The notes below the pieces were generated by a model, which searched no databases, was not told the origin of the DNA, and saw only the letters and a program-made list of their open reading frames with translations. Made by a program: the position numbers and the translations under genes. Positions 1 through 8,229 of a stretch of DNA of 64,000 nt are shown here, one piece after another. Position 1 is the first letter of the stretch; each line of letters begins with the position of its first letter. This DNA comes from Sphingomonas_O antarctica (GTDB lineage Bacteria > Pseudomonadota > Alphaproteobacteria > Sphingomonadales > Sphingomonadaceae): assembly GCF_965137005.1 (NCBI RefSeq), contig NZ_CBCRXM010000011.1:30380-94379 (forward strand), written 5' to 3'.

Positions 1-1
1 A

Positions 2-607
2 GCCGCGCGCCGCACCGGACAGGGCAATGCCGACGTGCTGGTGCGCTATGCCCAATTCGCCACGCGTACCGGCGATTTCGAGGCAGCGCGCACGGCCATC
101 GAACGCGCGCTCACCCTCGACCCACTCAACTCGCGTGCGTGGCGGGTCCAGGGGGCGTTGTTCTACGCCCAGAAACGCTTCGCCGAATCGATCGCCCCGG
201 TGGAAAAGGCGCTGGCACTCAATCCCAAGATCACGGTCGCCAGCGCGGCGATCGGCGATGCGCTGATCCTGTTGGGACAGCCGGAGGCGGCTTTGGCGCG
301 CTACCGTGCCGAACCGGGTGCCTCGTTCCGGCTGGCAGGGCTGGCAATCGCGCTGCGGCGAACCGGTGATACACTGGGCGCCGACGCCGCGATGCATGAC
401 TTGCTGGCGATCGGGGACAGCGCTTCGTACCAGCAGGCCCAGGTGCGCGCGCAATGGGGTCAGCCCGATGCTGCACTGGATTTGCTCGATCGCGCCTGGC
501 GCACGCGCGATTCCGGATTGCTCTACTTGCGTAACGATCCAATGATGGACAGTCTGCGCGCGAATCCGCGGTTCACTGCGCTGTTGCGGGATATCGGATT
601 CGCCTAA
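2..607 (+). CDS. C-terminal part of a TPR-repeat protein (5' end outside window)
   Basis: The frame is open from the window edge and has no start here, so this is only the last 201 residues. The alternating helical text (AARTAIERALTLDPLNSRAW, AEALAL-like pairs) is tetratricopeptide-like. The end, with a short-helix block LRNDPMMDSLRANPRFTALLRDIGF, is the tail typical of large TPR proteins with an N-terminal regulatory or winged-helix domain. The N-terminal domain cannot be seen, so the function (probably protein-protein scaffolding) stays open. The small lipoprotein gene starts 13 bases downstream on the same strand. Confidence 0.75.
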   Translation, partial: AARRTGQGNADVLVRYAQFATRTGDFEAARTAIERALTLDPLNSRAWRVQGALFYAQKRFAESIAPVEKALALNPKITVASAAIGDALILLGQPEAALARYRAEPGASFRLAGLAIALRRTGDTLGADAAMHDLLAIGDSASYQQAQVRAQWGQPDAALDLLDRAWRTRDSGLLYLRNDPMMDSLRANPRFTALLRDIGFA

Positions 608-620
608 AGGGAGGTGGACG

Positions 621-884
621 ATGAAGAAGCTGGTTCTTTCGATCGCGCTGGGTGGGGCGGTCCTGACGATGGCGGCCTGCAAGAAGCATGACGCCGCAGC
701 CGAGAATGCCGCAGCCAACGTCGCTGACGCGAATGCCGCCGACATGGCGACCGACGCCAATGCGATGGGCATGTCCAATGCGGGTAGCGCGGAGCCGATC
801 GACAATGCGGCCAACGCAGCGATGTCGATGGAAACGACGACCAACAACAGCGGCGACCGGGAAAATAACGGCGATCGTAAGTGA
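621..884 (+). CDS. small alanine/asparagine-rich lipoprotein
   Basis: This 87-residue protein starts with MKKLVLSIALGGAVLTMAAC, a positively charged and hydrophobic signal peptide ending in a lipobox (TMAAC, Cys20). It should be lipid-anchored in the envelope. The rest is low-complexity Ala/Asn/Met/Asp with no catalytic motif. A good ribosome binding site (GGGAGGTGG) lies just before the ATG, and the gene follows the TPR gene by 13 bases, so the two are probably co-transcribed. The function is not recognisable. Confidence 0.75.
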   Translation: MKKLVLSIALGGAVLTMAACKKHDAAAENAAANVADANAADMATDANAMGMSNAGSAEPIDNAANAAMSMETTTNNSGDRENNGDRK

Positions 885-892
885 AGTGACGC

Positions 893-915
893 GGGGCGAG
901 CCAGTGGCTCGCTCC
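893..915. terminator. hairpin between convergent genes
   Basis: Inverted repeat GCGAGCC (896-902) / GGCTCGC (906-912) with a 3-base loop, in the 51-base gap between the convergent lipoprotein gene and the SLOG-like gene. There is no clear T-run, so it is only a plausible bidirectional terminator. Confidence 0.4.
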
Positions 916-935
916 GCCGTCTAACCCGGCGCGGC

Positions 936-2675
936 TTAGCCCGGAAGCGTCAGCGGTCTTGCATGATAGGTGTGCAGCCAGGTCGCCAGATCGCGCGTCA
1001 ATAAATCCGCCGCGCGCCGTGTTCGCCGCGTCAGCGTGTCGAAGTCGAGCGCATCGGCCGCGATCACCGTCTTGAGCGTCACCAATTGCGCAGCAAGTCC
1101 CGCGCTGCGTTCGCTGGTTCCCGCCAAATCGCCTTGCATCCGGATGCCGTAAATCGCCGCGCCGATCGCTGGCAACGCGGCGCTGATGATCGTCGCGGCG
1201 AGGCCCACCGGCTTGGCGACATGCTCGAAGGTTTCAGGATCGAATGCGGCGGCGAGTTTGAACACCAATATCAGGACGCAGACCGCCGCCGTGGTGATGA
1301 ACAACGCGCCGCCCAATTTGTGCAGCCGATGTTCCAGCCGATGCATCCGTGCCGCATCGCCCCGCAAATAGCCAATCTGGTCGTCGATCAAATGGGTCAG
1401 CGCGCCGCGCACGCATTCGAGGTAGTTCGCATCGACGCGAACCGTTGGCAGGCCGATTTGCCGCGCAGTGGCGCGCGCATACCAGCCCACCCAGCCGCGC
1501 TGCGCCGAAGCCTCGGCTCTCAGATCGAGATCGCCGAGCTGCGCACCGATGGTCAGCACGCGCAGCCGTTCGGCTAGGTGGCGATGATCCAGCCAGCGGC
1601 GATGCCATTGCGCACGGTTGCCCGCACGGGTCACCAGCAGGATGGCACCGATCACGACGACCTCGCTGGCGATCAGCAGCGGCTTGAGCGCCGGCGGCAG
1701 GACCAGGCCCATCAGCGACAGGATCACCGCCAGCGCGGCGAAGGTGAAGTTGGTCACATAGCCCGACCGGAACAGCCGGGCGAGCGCGCTGCCGGTCCGA
1801 TCGGCGGAGACGAAGCGCGGCGTGACGATGCGGGCGAGCACCGGGGAGAAACAGGTTTCGGGCGGCGCCGCGGGCGGCTCACTCACCGGAGCCTTGCCAC
1901 CGCGCGCCATCGACCGCAGCAGCCAGGGATAAGCGAACGCGAACCAGCGCTCCCGTTCGACCACGCCACTGGTGAAGCGGTCGAGCATCGCCCGCTCGGC
2001 CGCCTCGGACGGCGCGGCAAGAAGGTGCGCGATCAATACGGGCAAGCGCTCAAGGCCCGCGCGTGGCACGGTATCGACGGTTTGCTGGCCGAGATCGTGC
2101 TCCTCCAACCGGTCCCACAGCAATCTGGGCGGATGCGCCGCCGCGGGATCGATATGGATAACGGGAATGCCCGCGAGCACGGCCTCGGCGACGATCTGCG
2201 CCGCGCCGCCGCGTCCGCGCCCCGCGCCGCCGTCCCATACCGCGACGAGCACGTCGCTCTGCGCGAGGACGACCCGACCAACGCGTTCATAGGCCGCGCC
2301 GTCATGCGCACGGTCTCCGGGCAGTTCGAACACCGCGCTCGCCGAACTCAGCGCGTCCTGATACTCCGTGCGCTCTGCACCTTCGGCAAAATCCCTCGCA
2401 AATTCGTCACGTGCGAAGGGCAGCACGGCATCGAGCAGCCAGCCGCGCGTCAGCCCGGCATGCGCCGCGATCATGTCCGCGCCCTCGGCCAGCCCGGTAA
2501 TCAGCCGGGTTGCTTCGACGGTGACGTCGGACGTCGCGGTTTCAATGGCCGCGAAGACCTGGACCACCGTCGCGGACAATTCCGCCAGGTCGATATCGCC
2601 CAGGCGTTCGAGCCGGTGCCCGGTCACGCCGATGCCCAGCGTCTGACGCGGCTGCAGATCGTCCCCCTCGCTCAT
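936..2675 (-). CDS. SLOG-like Rossmann domain fused to two pairs of membrane helices
   Basis: A 579-residue protein in two parts. Residues about 12-210 read as a Rossmann-type nucleotide-binding fold: GIGVTGHR near the start, then GLAEGAD, then DVLVAVWDGG. This pattern resembles SLOG (DprA/LOG-like) sensor domains. The C-terminal half has two hydrophobic hairpins (about residues 300-350 and 455-515) separated and followed by charged helices, as in SLATT-type effector modules. SLOG-SLATT proteins are proposed in the literature as nucleotide-triggered membrane effectors in conflict systems. Here the gene stands alone between a lipoprotein and a hydroxylase, so a defence role is inference only. 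It ends near the convergent lipoprotein gene. Confidence 0.6.
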   Translation of the reverse strand: MSEGDDLQPRQTLGIGVTGHRLERLGDIDLAELSATVVQVFAAIETATSDVTVEATRLITGLAEGADMIAAHAGLTRGWLLDAVLPFARDEFARDFAEGAERTEYQDALSSASAVFELPGDRAHDGAAYERVGRVVLAQSDVLVAVWDGGAGRGRGGAAQIVAEAVLAGIPVIHIDPAAAHPPRLLWDRLEEHDLGQQTVDTVPRAGLERLPVLIAHLLAAPSEAAERAMLDRFTSGVVERERWFAFAYPWLLRSMARGGKAPVSEPPAAPPETCFSPVLARIVTPRFVSADRTGSALARLFRSGYVTNFTFAALAVILSLMGLVLPPALKPLLIASEVVVIGAILLVTRAGNRAQWHRRWLDHRHLAERLRVLTIGAQLGDLDLRAEASAQRGWVGWYARATARQIGLPTVRVDANYLECVRGALTHLIDDQIGYLRGDAARMHRLEHRLHKLGGALFITTAAVCVLILVFKLAAAFDPETFEHVAKPVGLAATIISAALPAIGAAIYGIRMQGDLAGTSERSAGLAAQLVTLKTVIAADALDFDTLTRRTRRAADLLTRDLATWLHTYHARPLTLPG

Positions 2676-2708
2676 CCCTGACGCGCTAGAGGAGGGCCGC
2701 GCGACCGG

Positions 2709-3506
2709 TCAATGGCGGTCGGCGGGCACGAGGTCTCCGCGCACATCGACGGGGCTCGCGGCGGGACGTTCGTTCACGCCGTAATCGCGCGGCCATTCCT
2801 TGGGCCGGTGCAACGTGCCGAACAGCCAGTCGAGCAACGGCAGCATCGACGCGAAGTTGCGGTCGATCGGCTCCCCGCGCGTGTGATGCCAATGGTGGAA
2901 ATGCGGGGAGGACAGCACGTGTTCGAGCGGGCCGAGGCGGATGCGCGCATTGGTGTGGAGCAGGAAACCCCACACCGTGCCGACCAGTACCACCAGGATC
3001 GCGGGCAGCGAGTTGGTGCCCGACGTCCCGGCCAGCCCGAGAAGGTACAGCGGAACCAGCCCGCACAGCCGCTCGAACACGAAATCGACCGGATGTGCGC
3101 GCGTGTTGACCAGCCAGTCGATCCGTTCCGGGCGGTGATGCACCGCGTGATATTGCCACAGCAACGGCCAGCGGTGCGCGAGGCGGTGGCCCCAGTAAAA
3201 GCCGATCTCGCCGACCAGGAACGCCAGTGCCAGCCGCACCCCGAGCGGCAGGCCGGCGACCGCCGCATAATAGCCGCCGGGAACGACCAACTTCGCCGCC
3301 GAGACCAGTGCCGCGAGCGGTGCCGCCAGCAGCACCGCGGGGATCAGACTGCTGAGGAAATAAAAGCCGAGATCCTCGACCGTCTCGCGGCGGCGGCGCT
3401 TGATCGGGCGCAGCGCCAGCCAGCGTTCGAGCGGCACGAAGATCACCGCGAGCAGCGCCAGCCAGATGGTCAGGCGGAACAGGTCGACGAGCAGGAATCG
3501 GATCAT
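2709..3506 (-). CDS. sterol desaturase / fatty acid hydroxylase family membrane protein
   Basis: A 265-residue integral membrane protein with the histidine boxes of the di-iron fatty acid hydroxylase superfamily: GHRLAHR, then HAVHH, then HFHHWHH near residue 205. At least four hydrophobic segments surround them. Family members hydroxylate or desaturate lipids such as sterols, carotenoids or fatty acids with O2. The substrate cannot be read from the sequence. The length is normal for the family. It lies 33 bases upstream of the SLOG-like gene on the same strand, but no functional link is evident. Confidence 0.85.
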   Translation of the reverse strand: MIRFLLVDLFRLTIWLALLAVIFVPLERWLALRPIKRRRRETVEDLGFYFLSSLIPAVLLAAPLAALVSAAKLVVPGGYYAAVAGLPLGVRLALAFLVGEIGFYWGHRLAHRWPLLWQYHAVHHRPERIDWLVNTRAHPVDFVFERLCGLVPLYLLGLAGTSGTNSLPAILVVLVGTVWGFLLHTNARIRLGPLEHVLSSPHFHHWHHTRGEPIDRNFASMLPLLDWLFGTLHRPKEWPRDYGVNERPAASPVDVRGDLVPADRH

Positions 3507-3526
3507 GCGCGCACCCTTAACACGAA

Positions 3527-3558
3527 ACAGGGCGCCCCGCGGCAGCGGGACGCCCTGT
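3527..3558 (-). terminator. intrinsic terminator after the first PEP-CTERM gene
   Basis: A 14-base inverted repeat with one wobble (3527-3540 / 3545-3558) and a 4-base loop. On the minus strand it is followed by TTTCG. It sits 19 bases after the stop of the PEP-CTERM gene at 3578. Confidence 0.75.
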
Positions 3559-3577
3559 TCGCATCACTCGTGATTGA

Positions 3578-4363
3578 TCAGGCGTAAACGGTTGTGCTGC
3601 GGCGACGGCGGCGTGACGCCATGCCCATCGCGCCGAAGCCCAAGAGCATCAGCGCCCATTGCGCCGGTTCCGGCACCGACAGCGACACGCCGTCGAGCAG
3701 CACGAACGGCGGCAGGCCGGCCGGCGTACCGAACGCCATGAAGTTCAGCGTCTCAGTGCTGCTGGTCGGCGAAAACTTAGCGTAGACCGTCTTCCAGCCG
3801 ACAAAGCCCTGGTCGGGCAAAGCGAAGGTGGCGGTGGTCCGCGTGTCGCCGCCCAACGAATAGATGTAGCGATCGGTCGTCGGACCATGACGGTTCTGCA
3901 ACTGCGTCGCCGCCCAATAGAATTTCAGCGTGTAGGTCTTGCTGGTGTCGAGCCCGGTGATCACCTGCCCGAAATTGGCGTTATACGCGCCCGCGCCGTC
4001 GCCGACGTGATCCGAATCGAAGCCGACGAAATTGCCGCCGTCGGGGCTCGATCCGGTGAAGGACGTGGCCAGCTTGGCGTTCTGGTCGCCATAACGGTTG
4101 AAGATCGTCTTGGTCGTCGCGCTGGCGACGTCGTTATAATAGAAATTGATGCCCTGCTCATTGGCATCGGGACCGGTGGCCGACCATCCGGTGACCGCGG
4201 TGGAGTTCCCCGACTGAACGCTGAATTCGAAGCCCGCGTAGTTCGAATTGACCGAGAAGCTCGACTGTTCGAAGCTGCCATTGGTGACCAGATTGACCGC
4301 CGCATTGGCCGGTGCGGTGACGGCGACGAACGCCGTGGCCGCGAGAAACGCTTTACCGAACAT
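3578..4363 (-). CDS. PEP-CTERM sorting-signal protein, secreted
   Basis: A 261-residue exported protein. I chose the ATG at 4363 because it gives a clean signal peptide (MFGKAFLAATAFVAVTAPANA) and has a GGGGG ribosome site just upstream; an in-frame ATG 36 bases earlier would spoil it. The C-terminus is a textbook PEP-CTERM tag: VPEPAQWALMLLGFGAMGMA followed by RRRRR, for recognition by exosortase and attachment or transit at the outer membrane. The middle is a beta-rich domain like those of DUF642 or carbohydrate-binding PEP-CTERM proteins. It lies next to a second PEP-CTERM gene, with a terminator between. Confidence 0.85.
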   Translation of the reverse strand: MFGKAFLAATAFVAVTAPANAAVNLVTNGSFEQSSFSVNSNYAGFEFSVQSGNSTAVTGWSATGPDANEQGINFYYNDVASATTKTIFNRYGDQNAKLATSFTGSSPDGGNFVGFDSDHVGDGAGAYNANFGQVITGLDTSKTYTLKFYWAATQLQNRHGPTTDRYIYSLGGDTRTTATFALPDQGFVGWKTVYAKFSPTSSTETLNFMAFGTPAGLPPFVLLDGVSLSVPEPAQWALMLLGFGAMGMASRRRRRSTTVYA

Positions 4364-4446
4364 AGAAACCCCCACGAAAATACCCGACGGCACATACATG
4401 CCGCCGGGTCGATTTTCAATGCCGACTGTGTCTATGAGACAGCAAA

Positions 4447-4465
4447 CCGTCCCGATACGGGACGG
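4447..4465 (-). terminator. intrinsic terminator after the second PEP-CTERM gene
   Basis: A perfect 8-base stem CCGTCCCG/CGGGACGG with a 3-base loop, followed on the minus strand by TTTGC. It lies 5 bases after the stop at 4470. The two PEP-CTERM genes are therefore probably separate transcription units. Confidence 0.75.
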
Positions 4466-4469
4466 CGTG

Positions 4470-5156
4470 TTAAGCTGTAACGGTCGTCGAGCGACGCCGC
4501 CGCAGCGTCGCGCCCATCAGGCCGAAGCCGCCGAGCATCAGCGCCCATGACGCCGGCTCGGGCACGTTTGCGGTCAGCGAAAAGCCGGTGCCGTCATTGT
4601 TGGTGTTGCCCAGCGCGTTGACATAGAAATCGACCGTGTCGCCGGCGTTGAGCGCCAGCGCGGTGTTGACCGCGAACCGGTTGAATTCCGTCGTGCCGAG
4701 CGGGCTCGATGCGCCACCGGCGTTCGACGTGTAGCCGACCAGCACGCCGTCGCCGGCGCCGTTCGAGCTGTCGATCCGCGTGAAGCCGCCGTTGAACTTG
4801 TACGTCGCGGTCTGCGTCGCGGTGAAGCGAACCGTCGCGGTCGCACCCGGCAACGATTGCATGAACAACTGATCGGTCGGCAGGACGTTGGTGTAGAAAG
4901 TCAGCGGGTTGGACGCCGAGATGTTCTTGCCGACCACCGGGAAGGTATAATCGGCGCCGGGGGTGTTGTAGCACGCCAGCCCGGTCGTGCCGACGCAACC
5001 GTCCGCGACGAAATTCGGCAACTTGGTAAAGCCCGCACCGGTGCCCGACCCAAAGCTGAACACCGAATTGGCGGTGCCGAAGCTGGTCACGACATTCGCG
5101 GCCTGAGCCGACCCGGCGACCAGCAATGCGGTCGCGGCGATAACCTGCTTGAACAT
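4470..5156 (-). CDS. PEP-CTERM sorting-signal protein, secreted
   Basis: A 228-residue exported protein. The start at 5156 gives the signal peptide MFKQVIAATALLVAGSAQA and has a GGGGA ribosome site. The C-terminus VPEPASWALMLGGFGLMGAT plus RRRRS is the PEPxxWA form of the PEP-CTERM tag. The body is polar and Gly/Ala/Thr-rich and has a Cys pair (CVGTTGLAC). It shares only the tag with its neighbour at 3578. The function of the exported domain is unknown. Exosortase genes are not in this window. Confidence 0.85.
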   Translation of the reverse strand: MFKQVIAATALLVAGSAQAANVVTSFGTANSVFSFGSGTGAGFTKLPNFVADGCVGTTGLACYNTPGADYTFPVVGKNISASNPLTFYTNVLPTDQLFMQSLPGATATVRFTATQTATYKFNGGFTRIDSSNGAGDGVLVGYTSNAGGASSPLGTTEFNRFAVNTALALNAGDTVDFYVNALGNTNNDGTGFSLTANVPEPASWALMLGGFGLMGATLRRRRSTTVTA

Positions 5157-5306
5157 AAAATCCCCAATCAACTCAATCAGTTTGTGCCGTTAAGCAGTTG
5201 ATAACCAAAACACAATGCCCCGCGAACGCGCCGCAGCTCCCCGCGCGTGTCATTTCGAGACGATTGCCTGATTTGCCTGATCGGCGGCGCACCCAAAACG
5301 CGAAAA

Positions 5307-5332
5307 AGGGGGCCGCATCGCTGCGACCCCCT
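5307..5332 (-). terminator. intrinsic terminator of pnp
   Basis: An 11-base stem with one wobble (5307-5317 / 5322-5332) and loop TCGC, followed by TTTTT on the minus strand. It lies 25 bases after the pnp stop. Confidence 0.85.
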
Positions 5333-5357
5333 CTTATCGACTATAAGCGTGTGGGGT

Positions 5358-7745
5358 TTAGTCTTCGCGGTTGCCCGTGAGGAATGCCGGTGCGAATTCG
5401 GGCGCAGGGCCTTCGTTGTTGCCGCCTTCGGGCGCGCGGTCGCGACCGCCACCATAACCACCGCCTTCGCGACGGGGACCACGGTCGCCGCCGCCGCCAC
5501 CACTACGGGGGCCACGGTCACCGCCACCGCCACGCGTGCGGTCACCACGGTCACCGCCACCTTCGCGACGGGGTCCACGATCACCACCGCCGCCGCGGGG
5601 ACCACGGTCGCCGCCTTCACGCGGTTCGCGCGCCGGGCGGGTGTCTTCCAGTTCGGCACCGGTTTCCTGATCGACGACACGCATCGACAGGCGCACCTTG
5701 CCGCGCGGATCGATCTCGAGGACCTTGACCTTCACGGCCTGGCCTTCGCTGACCACGTCGGTCGGCTTTTCGACGCGCTCGTTCTTCATTTCGCTGACGT
5801 GGACGAGGCCGTCCTTGCCACCCATGAAGTTCACGAACGCCCCGAAATCGACGATGTTGACGACCTTGCCGTCATACACCTTGCCGACTTCGGCTTCCTC
5901 GACGATGCCCTTGATCCAGTTGATCGCGGCTTCGATCTGGCTGAGGTCGGACGAGCTGACCTTGACCAGACCTTCGTCGTCCACATCGACCTTGGCGCCA
6001 GTGGTGGCGACGATCTCGCGGATCACCTTGCCGCCGGTGCCGATGATGTCGCGGATCTTCGACTTGTCGATCTGCAGCGTCTCGATGCGCGGGGCATGTG
6101 CCGACAGCTCTTCACGGGTGTGGTCGAGTGCCTTGGCCATTTCGCCGAGGATGTGCGCACGGCCTTCGGACGCCTGCTTCAACGCCTGCTTCATGATCTC
6201 TTCGGTGATGCCGGCGATCTTGATGTCCATCTGCATCGTGGTGATGCCTTCGGACGTGCCCGCCACCTTGAAGTCCATGTCGCCCAGATGATCTTCGTCG
6301 CCGAGGATGTCGCTGATGACAGCAAAGTCCTTGCCTTCGAGGATCAGGCCCATGGCGATGCCCGACACCGGACGCTTGAGCGGAACGCCCGCGTCCATCA
6401 TCGACAGCGAACCGCCGCACACGGTCGCCATCGACGAAGAACCGTTGCTCTCCGTGATGTCCGACAGAACGCGGATGGTGTAGGGGAACTCGTCCTTCGA
6501 CGGCAGCACCGGGTGCAGCGCGCGCCAGGCGAGCTTGCCATGGCCGACTTCTCGACGCCCCGGCGCGCCGAAGCGACCGACTTCACCGACGGAATAGGGC
6601 GGGAAGTTATAGTGCAGCATGAAGTTCGAATAGCTGAGACCGTTCAGCCCATCGATCATCTGCTCGGCGTCCTTGGTGCCCAGCGTGGTGGTGCAGATCG
6701 ACTGCGTTTCACCGCGCGTGAACAGCGCCGAACCGTGCGTGCGGGGCAGGAAGCCGACCATCGCATCGATCGGGCGGATCTGCGTGGTAGTGCGGCCGTC
6801 GATGCGCTTGCCGTCCTTGAGGATGGCGGTGCGGACGATTTCGGCTTCGAGCTTCTTGACCAGCTTCGATGCGGCCATCTTGTCCTGCGGGGTCGCGTCG
6901 GCAAATGCTTCCTTGGCCTTGGCGCGCAGGGTGTTGAGGGCGTTCGAACGCTCGGACTTGTCGGTCAACTTATAGGCCGCCGTGACGTCCTTGCCGATCA
7001 GGTCCTTGAGCTTCTTCTTGGCGGCAGACAGATCGGCCTGCTCGGCCATCGGCCACGGGTCCTTGGCAGCCTGTTCGGCCAGGTCGATGATCGCACCGAT
7101 CACGGTCTGGATGCCGCGATGCGCAAACATCACCGCGCCCAGCATGACTTCTTCGGACAGCTCCTTGGCTTCCGATTCGACCATCATCACCGCGTCGTGC
7201 GTGCCCGCAACGACCAGATCCAGCTCGCCTTCGGCAACCTGTTCGTCGGTCGGGTTCAGGATGTACTCGCCACCGACATAGCCGACACGCGCCGATGCGA
7301 TCGGGCCCATGAACGGCACGCCCGAGAGCGTCAGCGCGGCAGACGCCGCAACCATCGCCAGAATGTCGGGCTCGTTCTCGCCGTCATAGCTCATGACCTG
7401 ACAGATCACGTTGATTTCGTTGTAGAACCCTTCGGGGAACAACGGACGGATCGGACGGTCGATCAGACGCGAAACCAGCGTCTCCTTTTCGGTCGCGCCG
7501 CGCTCACGCTTGAAGAAGCCGCCGGGAATGCGGCCCGCCGACGAATATTTTTCCTGATAGTGGACGGTCAGGGGGAAGAAGTCCTGGCCTTCCTTGACCG
7601 AGCGCGCGGCCGTGACGGCGCAAAGTACGACGGTTTCGCCGAGCGTCGCCATGACGGCGCCATCGGCCTGGCGCGCAACTCGCCCGGTTTCGAGCTTGAG
7701 CGTCTGTCCGCCCCACTCGACTTCTACAGTTTTCGTATCGAACAT
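5358..7745 (-). CDS. pnp: polyribonucleotide nucleotidyltransferase (PNPase)
   Basis: A 795-residue PNPase, which degrades RNA 3'-to-5' by phosphorolysis. Two RNase PH domains, for example the second with FTRGETQS and GAPGRREVGHGKLAWRAL, are joined by an all-alpha linker. Then come a KH domain (IGTGGKVIREI) and an S1 domain (VGKVYDGKVVNIVDFGAFV). After S1 there is an unusual tail of about 85 residues made of RGG/DRGPRR repeats, longer and more Gly/Arg-rich than in E. coli. The gene follows rpsO on the same strand, the usual rpsO-pnp order, and ends in a strong terminator. Confidence 0.97.
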   Translation of the reverse strand: MFDTKTVEVEWGGQTLKLETGRVARQADGAVMATLGETVVLCAVTAARSVKEGQDFFPLTVHYQEKYSSAGRIPGGFFKRERGATEKETLVSRLIDRPIRPLFPEGFYNEINVICQVMSYDGENEPDILAMVAASAALTLSGVPFMGPIASARVGYVGGEYILNPTDEQVAEGELDLVVAGTHDAVMMVESEAKELSEEVMLGAVMFAHRGIQTVIGAIIDLAEQAAKDPWPMAEQADLSAAKKKLKDLIGKDVTAAYKLTDKSERSNALNTLRAKAKEAFADATPQDKMAASKLVKKLEAEIVRTAILKDGKRIDGRTTTQIRPIDAMVGFLPRTHGSALFTRGETQSICTTTLGTKDAEQMIDGLNGLSYSNFMLHYNFPPYSVGEVGRFGAPGRREVGHGKLAWRALHPVLPSKDEFPYTIRVLSDITESNGSSSMATVCGGSLSMMDAGVPLKRPVSGIAMGLILEGKDFAVISDILGDEDHLGDMDFKVAGTSEGITTMQMDIKIAGITEEIMKQALKQASEGRAHILGEMAKALDHTREELSAHAPRIETLQIDKSKIRDIIGTGGKVIREIVATTGAKVDVDDEGLVKVSSSDLSQIEAAINWIKGIVEEAEVGKVYDGKVVNIVDFGAFVNFMGGKDGLVHVSEMKNERVEKPTDVVSEGQAVKVKVLEIDPRGKVRLSMRVVDQETGAELEDTRPAREPREGGDRGPRGGGGDRGPRREGGGDRGDRTRGGGGDRGPRSGGGGGDRGPRREGGGYGGGRDRAPEGGNNEGPAPEFAPAFLTGNRED

Positions 7746-7929
7746 TTTATTGTCACCCGGCCGGCCTATCCGGTCGGGGCCTCTAGGTTGGCGAGCAAGC
7801 CGGCTCGCCGCCGGTTCGGGGCGCTGTCTGGCCCCATCGGTCCGAAGACCTGCGCCCCGCCGAATTGCGGGACTTAAAGTCGTTTCCTATCCGTTTCGAT
7901 TCATGATGATTCATGCGCCAATACGGAAA

Positions 7930-7949
7930 GGGGCGACCGAAGCCGCCCC
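7930..7949 (-). terminator. hairpin after rpsO
   Basis: An 8-base stem with a TTCG loop (minus strand), followed by TTTCC, 6 bases after the rpsO stop. In other bacteria the rpsO-pnp gap carries a partial terminator and an RNase III processing hairpin. This one could play either role. Confidence 0.7.
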
Positions 7950-7955
7950 CTGGAA

Positions 7956-8225
7956 TTACTTGCGAAGGCCGAGCTTCGTGATCAGCGCGGTATAGCGCGA
8001 CACGTCGCGGCTCTTCAGATAATCGAGCAGCGAACGCCGCTTGTTGACCATCATCAACAGACCGCGGCGCGAGTGATTGTCCTTCGCGTGCGTTTTGAAA
8101 TGCTCGGTCAGGTTGACGATACGCTCGGTCAGGATCGCGACCTGGACTTCCGGGCTACCGGTGTCGGTCGTGCCGCGGGCGTTTTCGGTGATGATTTCGG
8201 TCTTGCGGTCAGCAGTAACGGTCAA
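7956..8225 (-). CDS. rpsO: 30S ribosomal protein S15
   Basis: An 89-residue S15, full length for the family, with the diagnostic block TGSPEVQVAILTERIVNLTEH, HSRRGLLMMVNKRRSLLDYL. It binds 16S rRNA in the platform. The only start that gives the conserved N-terminus (MTVTADRK) is TTG at 8225. Its ribosome site AAGGA lies inside the last codons of truB, whose stop is 4 bases upstream, so the two genes are translationally close. Confidence 0.95.
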   Translation of the reverse strand: MTVTADRKTEIITENARGTTDTGSPEVQVAILTERIVNLTEHFKTHAKDNHSRRGLLMMVNKRRSLLDYLKSRDVSRYTALITKLGLRK

Positions 8226-8229
8226 AATT

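Noticed and set aside
5247..7877. 876-codon plus-strand ORF across pnp
   Set aside because: It is the antisense of a certain PNPase gene. The His/Arg/Val-rich composition is typical of a shadow frame in GC-rich DNA.
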